Below are positions 1 through 6,966 of a DNA stretch of 14,168 nucleotides, piece after piece. Position numbers and translations under genes: made by a program. The first letter of the stretch is position 1; each line of letters begins with the position of its first letter. The notes under the pieces are model-generated. The model had not been told where the DNA came from, ran no database searches, and worked only from the letters and a program-made list of their open reading frames with translations. The stretch comes from JARRQB01 sp965368585. GTDB lineage: Bacteria > Pseudomonadota > Gammaproteobacteria > Chromatiales > Chromatiaceae. Where the stretch lies: positions 1 through 14,168 of the forward strand of contig CBDUNM010000135.1 in NCBI GenBank assembly GCA_965368585.1, given 5' to 3'.

Positions 1-1703
1 TGCATCACGGTACCGATGAGCGACCGGTATTGATTGGCATCCAGCGCGTCAATGGCGACGCCGCCGACGCTTATCTTCCCCCGAGAAGGTGTCAGCAGGC
101 CCAGCATCACCTTGACCAGCGTGGTTTTACCGCAGCCGGACGGGCCGACGATCGCCACCGACTCGCCCGAATCGATCCTGAAGCTCACGTCGTCGAACAC
201 CGGTGGTTCGTTTTCGGCGTAGTGGAACGACAGGCCGCGAACCTCGAGGTCCATACGATCGGCATTGAACAGCGCCACCCGCTCGGATTGCTCGGGTTCC
301 GGCTCGGTCAGCGCGATGTCGGCGACCCGTTCGGTGTGCAGCCCCAGCATTTTCAGTTCGATACCCTTTTCCACCAGGGCGGTGGCGCGCGCAATGAACT
401 GCTGCTTGTAGGCCATGAAGGCAAACAACATACCCACCGAGAAGCCGCCGTTCAGTATCATGGTGGCGGCGACCCACACCACGACGACGTTCTCCACCGC
501 GAACAGGAATCCGTTCAATGTCTGGTAGATCAGCCCCAGCCGGTCGCCGCGAATCCCCGCGTTGAACTGGTCCGCGAGAAGGTTTTCGTACTGCGTGCGA
601 CGCAGCACCTGCCGGCCGAACAATTTGACGCTCTGGATGCCTCTGACGGTTTCCAGAAAGTGCGAATGCTGTTTTGCCTTGCGGGTGATTTCTTCTTCCT
701 GCGCCTGGCGCAACGGCTGGTACAGGAGCACGCGCAGCGCAGCGTAGGCAAGCGCGGCCCCGACCACGATCGCAGTGAGGCTGCCCGCGTATATCAGCAT
801 CATGATCAAGGTCGTGATCACCATCAGGCCGTCGATCAGGGCCTCCAGAAAACTGCCGGTCAAGGTACGTTGAATCGCGCCCATGGAATCGAAGCGCGAC
901 ACGATATCGCCCAAATGGCGCCGTTCAAAAAAGCCCATCGGCAGGCGTACCAGATGCCGGAACAGATTGCCGAGCAACTGCAGATTGAGTTGATTGCTCA
1001 ATACCATGATCACCCAGCCGCGCAGCGTGGTTACGGCGATGCGGATGACGCCCAGCATCAGAAAGCCGATCGCCAGCAGGCCCAACAGGTCCCGGTCGTT
1101 GGAAACGATCGCGCTGTCGACCACCAGCTGCATGAACAGGGGGGCGGCCAGGGTAAAGACCTCCAGCGCGAGGGCCATCAGCAGGACCGTCGTCACGGCG
1201 CGTCTGACGCCCTGTACCCTGCCCAGCAGCTGTCTCAAGTTGATCTTGCGCCGGTCTTCCTTGGGCATGAAATCGGTTTCGGGCGTGAGTTCCAGCGCCA
1301 CACCGGTGAAGTGCTTCGAGACCTGGTCCCAGCCCAAGCGACGGCGGCCGCTGCCGGGGTCGTGCAACTCGATGCCGCCGTTGCGCACCCGCGTCAGCAC
1401 GACGAAGTGATTGAAGTCCCAGTGGAGTACGGCAGGTAGCTGGAGTTGAAACAGGTTTTCGAGTTCCAGTTTGACGGGGCGCGCACCCAGCTTGAGCTTG
1501 GCGGCAAGTTGAATCAGATCGCTCAACCGCGAGCCGCGCCCGGTGTCGAAGTTGCGCCGCTGCAATGACCCGAGATCGGTCTTGTAGCCGTGGTGGGAGG
1601 CGATCATCGCCAGGCAGGCCAGACCGCATTCGCTGACCTCGTTTTGCAGTATCACCGGTGTTTTCGCCCGGCCCGTAAAATCCAGCAGATCGAGAATCGA
1701 CAT
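1..1703 (-). CDS. C39 peptidase-containing ABC exporter (CvaB/RaxB type), C-terminus off window
   Basis: The protein should cleave a double-glycine leader and export the freed peptide across the inner membrane, working with the HlyD-family protein encoded just upstream. About 567 residues are visible and the frame is open to the left edge. The N-terminal peptidase domain starts with QNEVSECGLAC (catalytic Cys about 26), followed by HWDFNHFVVL (His about 99) and HDPGSG (Asp about 115), the C39 triad. A hydrophobic six-helix transporter domain follows, with family-typical stretches such as FFERRHLGDIVSRF and MLFAFMAYKQQF. The nucleotide-binding domain begins near residue 500 with Walker A GPSGCGKTT (about 520-528). 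The window ends before the signature motif and Walker B. The ATG lies 2 bases after the fusion-protein stop, so translation is probably coupled. The family call is very secure from the triad and Walker A; the substrate is inferred from the neighbouring peptide gene. Confidence 0.93.
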   Translation of the reverse strand, partial: MSILDLLDFTGRAKTPVILQNEVSECGLACLAMIASHHGYKTDLGSLQRRNFDTGRGSRLSDLIQLAAKLKLGARPVKLELENLFQLQLPAVLHWDFNHFVVLTRVRNGGIELHDPGSGRRRLGWDQVSKHFTGVALELTPETDFMPKEDRRKINLRQLLGRVQGVRRAVTTVLLMALALEVFTLAAPLFMQLVVDSAIVSNDRDLLGLLAIGFLMLGVIRIAVTTLRGWVIMVLSNQLNLQLLGNLFRHLVRLPMGFFERRHLGDIVSRFDSMGAIQRTLTGSFLEALIDGLMVITTLIMMLIYAGSLTAIVVGAALAYAALRVLLYQPLRQAQEEEITRKAKQHSHFLETVRGIQSVKLFGRQVLRRTQYENLLADQFNAGIRGDRLGLIYQTLNGFLFAVENVVVVWVAATMILNGGFSVGMLFAFMAYKQQFIARATALVEKGIELKMLGLHTERVADIALTEPEPEQSERVALFNADRMDLEVRGLSFHYAENEPPVFDDVSFRIDSGESVAIVGPSGCGKTTLVKVMLGLLTPSRGKISVGGVAIDALDANQYRSLIGTVM

Positions 1704-1705
1704 GT

Positions 1706-2953
1706 TCAAACGCTTTTCATCAGACTGAAGAGGGGATCGAAAATCCACTGCATGATCGAGCGACGATCGAGCGAGATATCGCCCTCCAGGGCCATACCGG
1801 CCTGCAGCGGAAAGGACTTGCCATAGGCCTCGACGGCCTGCTTGTCCAATGCGACGGTGACCAGGTAGGCCGGCTCCGACAGCGGCGTCGGCAGCACGGT
1901 GTCGCCGGGCAGCAGCAGGGTCTTGGCGATGGACGTCACCACGCCGTGGTACTGGCCAAAGCGCTGGTAGGGAAAGGCGTCATAACGTAACGACGTCTTC
2001 TGTCGGGGCGTGACAAATCCGATCGCGTGGCTCGGAATCAGCAGCTTGGCTTCGAGATTCGCGCCTTGCGGGATGATGCTCAGCAAGGGGGCGTCCGGTT
2101 TGGTTTGTTGCCCGGGCTCGATCAGGATCGTGGTAGCCGTGCCGTCCGTCGGGGCGACGATTACGACATCGCGGTTGGACTGATGCTCGGTCAGTTCCTG
2201 CTCCACCTCGGCGATGCGGCGCTGCAGTGCCGCGCGGCGCGTGCCGGATTCCAGCTCCGCGGAGCGTTTTTCGGTTTCCAGGGCTTGCAGTTGCCCCTCC
2301 AGCGCGATGCGATCCCGCTCGAGCGTCTGCATGCGCGTTTTCTGATCCAGCACCTGGTCTTTTTGTTGCTGCACCTGGGTGGCCGCCACGTAACCGTCGC
2401 GCTGCAGCGTGGCAAAGCGCGCCGCTTCACGCTGCGAGGCCGTCAGTCGTTCCCGCGCGGTGCGATAGGTCCGCTCCAGTTGACGCAGTTCGGAACGCGT
2501 GCTGGCGACGCGCTCGCTCAGGCCCTGGATCTTGAGTTGCTCGATACGGCCCTGGGCGAGCAGCTCGTCTTCCAGGCTGGCCTGGCGCTGGCGCAGCAGT
2601 TCGATCGTGGCAGCGTTCGCCGACCGGACGCTCAGACTGCCGCGTTCGGTCGAGACGACCGCCAGAACGTCACCCTTATGCACCGCCTGGCCTTCTTCCA
2701 CGCGCCGCTCGATCAAGGTGCCCGCGACGCGCGGAAACACCTTGATCAATCCCTTGTTGGGCGCCAGGAAACCCTGCACGTGAGCCTTGCGGGTAAACTC
2801 GCCCGCCCAGGCGAAGGTCAGCAGCAAGGCGGCGGCGGCAAAGGCGCCGATGGCGAGCCAGGTGCTGCGCGGCGATACCGCGAGGAGCACACTGCCCTTG
2901 ATCGGCTCTTGTTGATGGGCAAGGGCCTCCTGGCGAAACAGGGAATTGTTCAT
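1706..2953 (-). CDS. HlyD/CvaA-family periplasmic adaptor (membrane fusion protein)
   Basis: This 415-residue protein is the adaptor of a type I peptide exporter. It should link the inner-membrane ABC transporter to an outer-membrane TolC-like channel, which is not in the window. The N-terminal LFRQEALAHQQ is typical of bacteriocin-export adaptors of the CvaA type. One membrane helix lies at about residues 31-50. A half biotinyl-lipoyl domain follows (about 68-101, around VFPRVAGTLIERRVEEGQ), then a long Gln/Arg/Glu-rich coiled-coil hairpin (about 110-265), then the second lipoyl half and a beta-barrel C-terminus (about 268-415). Length is normal for the family. The ATG is 13 bases after the radical SAM stop. 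No strong Shine-Dalgarno is visible, consistent with translational coupling. Its place between the radical SAM gene and the exporter makes a role in peptide export very likely. Confidence 0.93.
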   Translation of the reverse strand: MNNSLFRQEALAHQQEPIKGSVLLAVSPRSTWLAIGAFAAAALLLTFAWAGEFTRKAHVQGFLAPNKGLIKVFPRVAGTLIERRVEEGQAVHKGDVLAVVSTERGSLSVRSANAATIELLRQRQASLEDELLAQGRIEQLKIQGLSERVASTRSELRQLERTYRTARERLTASQREAARFATLQRDGYVAATQVQQQKDQVLDQKTRMQTLERDRIALEGQLQALETEKRSAELESGTRRAALQRRIAEVEQELTEHQSNRDVVIVAPTDGTATTILIEPGQQTKPDAPLLSIIPQGANLEAKLLIPSHAIGFVTPRQKTSLRYDAFPYQRFGQYHGVVTSIAKTLLLPGDTVLPTPLSEPAYLVTVALDKQAVEAYGKSFPLQAGMALEGDISLDRRSIMQWIFDPLFSLMKSV

Positions 2954-2966
2954 GTCCGGTTACCGG

Positions 2967-4034
2967 TCAAACGGCCGGCCGGGCGTTGGGCATCGGCAGC
3001 GGCACGGGAACCACCGGGCGGGGGCCCGCCGGCGCTGCCTCCGCATAGGCGGCGATCTCTTCGTACCAATTGAAGTAGTAGTCCTGCGGCGATCGGGCGA
3101 TGTCACTTTGGAGTCCGCGGCACAGCGCCGTAAAGGCCCGATGGTCGTGCCGCCAGGCGTCGGCCATGTTTGACAGGCGTTGGTCGTAGAGATTGCCGAG
3201 CGAGAACGCCCTTGGAAATCCGTAGCGCAGCGGCACGACTTCCCCGTTCGATTCAATGATCAACGGCGACAACAGGTCGGCCAGGTCGCGGTCGCTGCCG
3301 GAATCGTCGCCGACGAAGAACCGCTCCGGCTGCTGTCTGAGTGCCTGCGTGTGGGTCAGGTCGACCTGAATGGGCAGGCAGCCGTCCAGCGCCTGCTGAA
3401 GCTTTTGCGACAGCAGCCATGCGTGCCCGCCCTCGACCGAATCGGGTGTCTTGCCCGACAGCTGCAGCCGGGCGTTGCCGAAGTGTTCCAGTGGGTGCAC
3501 CTGCAGCAATTGGGCGCCCACGCTCGCGGCGAACTGCGCCACCCATGGCAGCTCGTCGAGATTGTGCTGGGTCAGCGTGAACAGAAACCCGAAACACACC
3601 CCTCTTGCACGCAAGTCGGGCAACCGCTTCGCCATGGTCTCGAAGGCCTTTTCGGAGTCGCGCATGGTGTTGTGTGACTGCGGTTTGCCATCGAGCGATA
3701 TCACCAGGATATCGGTGACGTCCTGTACCGCATCCAACCGTTTCTCCGTCAACACGGTGCCGTTGGTGACGACACCCGTACTGAGACCGCTCTTTTTTGC
3801 GTGTGCCAGCAGTCGGGGCAGCTCGGGGTACACCAGGGGCTCGCCCCCGGACAGGCTGATCCAGTTGTAGCCTTCCCTGGCCAGGTCGTCCAATGTTGTT
3901 CGCAACAGCGGGTAGTCGAGGCTTTCCGACTCCTCCGGAGAGGAGGACGAATAACAATGCAGACAGCGCAGATTGCATCGACGCGACGGATGAATCTGAG
4001 CGACACGAGCATTTCCGGTGGGTCCCATTGTCAT
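2967..4034 (-). CDS. Radical SAM enzyme, putative RiPP maturase without SPASM cysteines
   Basis: The protein has 355 residues. The radical SAM core carries CNLRCLHC (Cys 20, 24, 27), which binds the [4Fe-4S] cluster that cleaves S-adenosylmethionine, and the SAM-contact motif SGGEP (62-66). The region 255-295 reads like the SPASM/twitch layout (IIESNGEVVPL, then SLGNLYDQRLSNMADAW). However, no cysteine lies between residue 219 and Cys305, so the usual auxiliary clusters are probably absent. Total cysteines are 20, 24, 27, 147, 219 and 305. The C-terminus (334-355) is rich in proline. Its place 20 bases after a double-glycine peptide gene and before an export pair suggests it modifies that peptide; this is inference. 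Two ATGs are possible: 4034, as given, or 4028, which is better spaced from the strong GGAGG. The chemistry cannot be deduced from the sequence. Confidence 0.9.
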   Translation of the reverse strand: MTMGPTGNARVAQIHPSRRCNLRCLHCYSSSSPEESESLDYPLLRTTLDDLAREGYNWISLSGGEPLVYPELPRLLAHAKKSGLSTGVVTNGTVLTEKRLDAVQDVTDILVISLDGKPQSHNTMRDSEKAFETMAKRLPDLRARGVCFGFLFTLTQHNLDELPWVAQFAASVGAQLLQVHPLEHFGNARLQLSGKTPDSVEGGHAWLLSQKLQQALDGCLPIQVDLTHTQALRQQPERFFVGDDSGSDRDLADLLSPLIIESNGEVVPLRYGFPRAFSLGNLYDQRLSNMADAWRHDHRAFTALCRGLQSDIARSPQDYYFNWYEEIAAYAEAAPAGPRPVVPVPLPMPNARPAV

Positions 4035-4036
4035 TG

Positions 4037-4045
4037 CCTCCTCTG
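4037..4045 (-). promoter_or_regulatory. Ribosome binding site deciding the radical SAM start
   Basis: Reading the minus strand, AGAGGAGG ends only 2 bases before the ATG at 4034 but 8 bases before a second in-frame ATG at 4028 (Met3). The spacing favours 4028 as the main start, which would shorten the protein by two residues. Confidence 0.5.
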
Positions 4046-4054
4046 CAGTGGTCT

Positions 4055-4312
4055 CTAGCGGTACACGCCCGCGTTGCCGGCCAGTACGTCGCGGTCAAGC
4101 ACATTGACTGCAGAAACGCGGGGGTCGATCTTCACCAGGTCCTGCTTGATGGCGGCCAGCAACGGGTTGATGGTGCCGAATGGGAAGTAATCCGGGTTGA
4201 AGCCCAGAATTACAGCGCCGCCGGCGACCTGATCCATTTCCTCTTGCGACAAGGTCACCATCGAGGTGCAACTGCCCGCCAGTTTCTCTGATCCACGTAG
4301 TTCTTTGCTCAT
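4055..4312 (-). CDS. Double-glycine leader peptide, putative RiPP or bacteriocin precursor
   Basis: This is an 85-residue peptide. Residues 21-32, LSQEEMDQVAGG, match the double-glycine leader pattern recognised by C39 peptidases: Leu, Ser, paired Glu, a hydrophobic residue, Val and Gly-Gly. Cleavage after Gly32 would leave a 53-residue core starting AVILGFNPDYFPFGTINP. The core contains no cysteine, only one Ser and one Thr, a cluster of aromatic and Pro residues near its front (38-45), and a Val-Tyr-Arg end. The only cysteine (15) is in the leader. The ATG is preceded by GAGGA with about 7 bases spacing, supporting this start; Met18 would give an unusually short 15-residue leader. It is the first gene of the operon with a radical SAM enzyme and its own peptidase-exporter. 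Whether it is antimicrobial, a signal or something else is unknown. Confidence 0.82.
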   Translation of the reverse strand: MSKELRGSEKLAGSCTSMVTLSQEEMDQVAGGAVILGFNPDYFPFGTINPLLAAIKQDLVKIDPRVSAVNVLDRDVLAGNAGVYR

Positions 4313-4339
4313 TCTGAGATCCTCATTGACTGCGATAGC

Positions 4340-4358
4340 GATTCGACTCAGTCAGATC
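4340..4358. repeat. Imperfect inverted repeat upstream of the peptide gene
   Basis: The arms GATTCGACT and AGTCAGATC flank a single base and pair at 7 of 9 positions. The element lies 28-46 bases upstream of the peptide ATG. It could be an operator or a leader hairpin; the sequence does not decide. Confidence 0.35.
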
Positions 4359-4447
4359 CCGTCGCCGGCGTGGCGAAGCGCAATCTGACCTTGCCGGAAA
4401 GATTAGCGAACTCGCACGGCGGCGATTGTTGACTAGTCGTCGTACGG

Positions 4448-4459
4448 CTTGTGAACAAG
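4448..4459. repeat. 12-base palindrome, candidate operator
   Basis: CTTGTGAACAAG has perfect 5-base arms (CTTGT and ACAAG) around GA. It lies about 136 bases upstream of the peptide gene and about 168 bases upstream of the coiled-coil gene. It does not match the FNR consensus (TTGAT-N4-ATCAA). No regulator can be named. Confidence 0.3.
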
Positions 4460-4526
4460 TTACGGGCGAATTGCGGATTCCCGGTGGGGTGCGTGGTTGA
4501 CGGGGGGCAAGCGATTGGGGGTCAAT

Positions 4527-4556
4527 GTGAGAAAATTCAGGCCGCCCATCTACAAT
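4527..4556 (+). promoter_or_regulatory. Candidate sigma-70 promoter for the coiled-coil gene pair
   Basis: TACAAT (4551-4556) matches the -10 consensus at 5 of 6 positions. A weak -35, GTGAGA (4527-4532), lies 18 bases upstream and matches TTGACA at 4 of 6. Transcription would start near 4563, leaving a leader of about 60 bases before the ATG at 4627. It would also rule out the upstream TTG at 4564 as a start. Confidence 0.3.
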
Positions 4557-4626
4557 AGACCGATTGGCATGGCGCCGGGTCTGGTCAGGAGACCGTGTAC
4601 GCCCGGTTCATGGGGGAAGGGTGCAG

Positions 4627-5211
4627 ATGACAGAAGACGGTAAGGCCGGCGCGAAAAACGCAGACGAATTGTTGCAGCAGCAGTATATGCGTGCCTTGAG
4701 TTCGTTCGAAGGCATTGTGCTCAGCCAGATCGATGTCAAGAACAGGCTCGGGGATCGGCTCAATTACAGCATTCGGACGGGACTGATCATACTCAGCGTG
4801 ATCGCCTTTTCGATCCTGGTGCTGCTGCTGACCCTGAGTTCCCAGATTACCCGGATATCCGATGTGGTGGCCGCCATGAACAATCACTTTACCGCCGTAT
4901 CGGCCAAGATGGATACCATTCGCGACGATATGGTGACCATGGAGCGGCGCATCGCCTTGATGGAGTCGCTACAGTCGAGCACGGGCAAGCTGAACGCGCA
5001 GATGAGCCTCATTGCCGGTGACATGGCGGCGATCAATAAGACCATGGTGGGCACCAGCCAGCAGTTGGGGGGCGTGCGCGTCGAAGTGGGCAATATTTCT
5101 ATGGCGATGGACCGCATGAACGGCGAAGTACAGACCATGAGCCTCGAAATACACCGCCTGGCCAAGCCGGCGCGTTCGATCAACAAGATGTTTCCCTTTC
5201 CTTTCCAGTAG
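4627..5211 (+). CDS. Methionine-rich membrane-anchored coiled-coil protein (first of pair)
   Basis: The family is not recognised. The protein has 194 residues: a short polar N-terminus, one strong membrane helix at about 48-72 (SIRTGLIILSVIAFSILVLL), then about 100 residues of predicted coiled coil or amphipathic helix. Methionines recur there every few positions (84, 95, 102, 105, 112, 126, 133, 140, 159, 161, 164, 171). The C-terminus is INKMFPFPFQ. By the positive-inside rule the basic residues near the helix place the short N-terminus in the cytoplasm and the coiled coil in the periplasm; this is inference. The ATG was chosen because GGAAGG lies 6 bases upstream. The open frame extends to a TTG at 4564, but that adds an unlikely Arg-rich 21-residue leader. 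It is followed after 10 bases by a similar gene, so the two probably form an operon and may form a hetero-oligomer. Confidence 0.75.
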   Translation: MTEDGKAGAKNADELLQQQYMRALSSFEGIVLSQIDVKNRLGDRLNYSIRTGLIILSVIAFSILVLLLTLSSQITRISDVVAAMNNHFTAVSAKMDTIRDDMVTMERRIALMESLQSSTGKLNAQMSLIAGDMAAINKTMVGTSQQLGGVRVEVGNISMAMDRMNGEVQTMSLEIHRLAKPARSINKMFPFPFQ

Positions 5212-5221
5212 CGGAGGCGTC

Positions 5222-5761
5222 ATGCACGAGGATCCGAGAAAACCCATTGTCGCGGTAATGGCCCGGCTGAGCCGGGAAACCCAGCTGCACCTGGACGAGC
5301 GCGAGCGCCATTTCCGGGTGACCGATGCGGTGATCATCGCGATATCTTTGGTGCTGGTCATCCTGGCGGTGTTCAACGTGTATTACGTGCGCATCGTATA
5401 CAAAGACCTGGACGGCATCGTCGAAAACATGGATTCGATGTACCACAATCTGGAGATAGTCGACGGCAACATGACCGACATTGCCGACCGCGTGAGCCGC
5501 TTCGTCGAGCATATCGACCACATGCAGCCCATCGATCGGAATGTGGCGGCAATGGCCGGGACAATGCCGGGTATCCGCAACGAAATGCAGGCCGTCGCCG
5601 GGACCATGCAGACTATCGAGCAGGATATGGGCTTACTGGGCCAGGCCATGATCGCGATCGATCAGCGCGTGCACCAGATGACCGGCGGCGTTGGCGTGAT
5701 GCGGGAGAACGTACGCCAGATTGCCAATCCGATGAGTAAGATGAACCCGTTCTTACCCTGA
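5222..5761 (+). CDS. Methionine-rich membrane-anchored coiled-coil protein (second of pair)
   Basis: The family is not recognised. The 179-residue protein has the same plan as its upstream neighbour: a charged N-terminus (about 1-33), one membrane helix at about 34-56 (VTDAVIIAISLVLVILAVF), then a long amphipathic helix with repeated methionines (for example GTMPGIRNEMQAVAGTMQT), and a C-terminus MSKMNPFLP. The shared plan and the shared Lys-Met-x-Pro-Phe ending suggest an old tandem duplication, although sequence identity is low by eye. GGAGG lies 4 bases before the ATG and the gap to the first gene is 10 bases, so they should be co-transcribed. It is convergent with the broken phaC. A role as scaffold, chemosensory-like partner or PHA-granule factor is possible, but nothing in the sequence proves any of these. 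Confidence 0.75.
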   Translation: MHEDPRKPIVAVMARLSRETQLHLDERERHFRVTDAVIIAISLVLVILAVFNVYYVRIVYKDLDGIVENMDSMYHNLEIVDGNMTDIADRVSRFVEHIDHMQPIDRNVAAMAGTMPGIRNEMQAVAGTMQTIEQDMGLLGQAMIAIDQRVHQMTGGVGVMRENVRQIANPMSKMNPFLP

Positions 5762-5789
5762 TCGGTTAGACGCGGTAAAACCGATCAGG
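5757..5789. terminator. Bidirectional hairpin between convergent genes
   Basis: The arms CCTGATCGGTT and AACCGATCAGG form a perfect 11-bp stem with an 11-base loop. The stem overlaps the stop codon of the coiled-coil gene (5759-5761) and that of phaC (5785-5787). There is no clear T-run on either side, so it may slow or protect transcripts rather than act as a classical Rho-independent terminator. Confidence 0.6.
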
Positions 5790-6966
5790 TCTGGAACACA
5801 TAGGTGCCGGGCGCATCGCAGATTACCGGGTAGCCCGAATCCGGCGCACCCATCGGCGGCGCAGCGGTCAGTCCGGACGACTGTCGCTGCAACCATTTTT
5901 CCCACGCCGGCCACCAGGAGCCGTTGTGGCGTGCGGTGGTGCGTTGCCAGGTGTCGGGGTCGATATAACCCCGCCCGCCGTGCCGCGAGGCGATTTGGTA
6001 GCTGCGCCGGGGATGCCCCGGCTCGCTGACGATCCCCGCGTTGTGACCGCCGGACGTCAGGACGAAGGTCACGTGCGGGCAGCTCGCCTGCAGAGTAATC
6101 TTAAACACGGAAGGCCAGGGCGCAACATGGTCCTTCACGGTGCCGACGGCGAACAGCGGTACCGAGATATCGCTGATCGCCACGGGCCGGTTGTCGACCT
6201 GGAAGCGTCCCGCCGCCAGATCATTGTTCAGAAACAGCTTGCGCAGATATTCGGAATGCATGCGATAGGGCATGCGTGTCTGGTCGGCGTTCCAGGCCAT
6301 GAGATCGTTCGGCTCGTGGCGTTCGCCCATCAGGTACTCGTGCACGATACGCGACCAGATCAGGTCGTTCGATCGCAACAGTTGGAAGGCCCCCGACATC
6401 TGTTGGGCGTCGAGTACGCCGCGGTCCCACATCATGCTCTCGAGAAAGTTCACCTGCGCCTCGTTGACGAACAGCATCAGCTCACCGGCTTCGGAAAAAT
6501 CGGTCTGCGCCGCTAGCAGGGTCAGTGACTTCAGCCGCTCGTCCTTGTTGCGCGCCATGGCGGCCGCGGCAATGCTCAGCAGCGTACCGCCCAGGCAATA
6601 GCCGACGGCATGTACGCGGCGCTGCGGTTCTATGGCGCCGATCGTATCGAGGGCCGACATGATGCCGAGGCGTCGATAGTCCTCCATGCCGAGCGCCCGG
6701 TCCTCGCTGGTGGGGTTGCGCCAGGAAATCATGAACACCGTATGGCCGTGGTCGACCAGAAACTTGACCAGCGAATTATGCGGCGACAGATCCAGGATGT
6801 AGTACTTGTTGATGCTGGGGGGGACGATCAATAGCGGGCGCTCATTGACTTTTTCGGTGACCGGCTTGAAGTGAACGAGTTGAATGAGTTCGTTCTGGAA
6901 CACCACCGAGCCGGGCGTGGTGGCGATGTTACGGCCCAGCTCGAATGCGCTGTCGTCAGCCAGGCC
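5785..6966 (-). pseudogene. phaC: PHA synthase phaC, C-terminal two thirds (paralogue B), front missing
   Basis: Class I PHA synthases polymerise (R)-3-hydroxyacyl-CoA into polyester. This fragment, from LADDSAFELGRN to the end (about 392 residues), carries the alpha/beta-hydrolase catalytic domain. It includes INKYYILDL, the lipase-like box GYCLGG with the nucleophile Cys (codon at 6595-6597), the Asp of KDHVAPW (6130-6132) and the His of GGHNAGIVSEPG (6043-6045). The catalytic residues look intact. The same frame upstream of about 6966, as far as 7146, encodes an Arg/Gly-rich string unlike PhaC, which is a shadow of the other frame. The natural N-terminus is therefore gone. The missing part is replaced, out of frame, by the front of a different phaC. 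A shortened protein could only arise from an internal start, so function is doubtful unless the junction is an assembly error. Confidence 0.85.

Larger units (their letters stand above)
4313..4626. other. Divergent intergenic region between the peptide operon and the coiled-coil gene pair
   Basis: These 314 bases hold no convincing gene. They must carry the promoter for the leftward peptide operon and the one for the rightward pair. On the plus side a TACAAT box is visible at 4551-4556. On the minus side no clear sigma-70 promoter was found. Two dyad elements lie on the peptide side: CTTGT-GA-ACAAG at 4448-4459 and an imperfect 9-base inverted repeat at 4340-4358. Confidence 0.6.

Noticed and set aside
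30..1439. Long plus-strand open frame (469 codons) opposite the ABC exporter
   Set aside because: The translation is Gln/His/Arg-rich with no domain. The opposite strand carries an unmistakable C39-ABC protein. It is a GC-driven shadow frame.
2027..3073. Plus-strand open frame of 348 codons opposite the HlyD gene
   Set aside because: Composition is shadow-like and no domain is visible; the minus strand encodes a typical membrane fusion protein over the same bases.
4055..4312. Lanthipeptide, sactipeptide or thiopeptide precursor
   Set aside because: The core after Gly-Gly has no cysteine and no lanthionine synthetase or cyclodehydratase gene is in the window.
4564..4626. 21-residue N-terminal extension of the first coiled-coil protein from TTG
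   Set aside because: It starts at about the predicted transcription start, is Arg-rich, and has no Shine-Dalgarno, while ATG 4627 has GGAAGG at ideal spacing.
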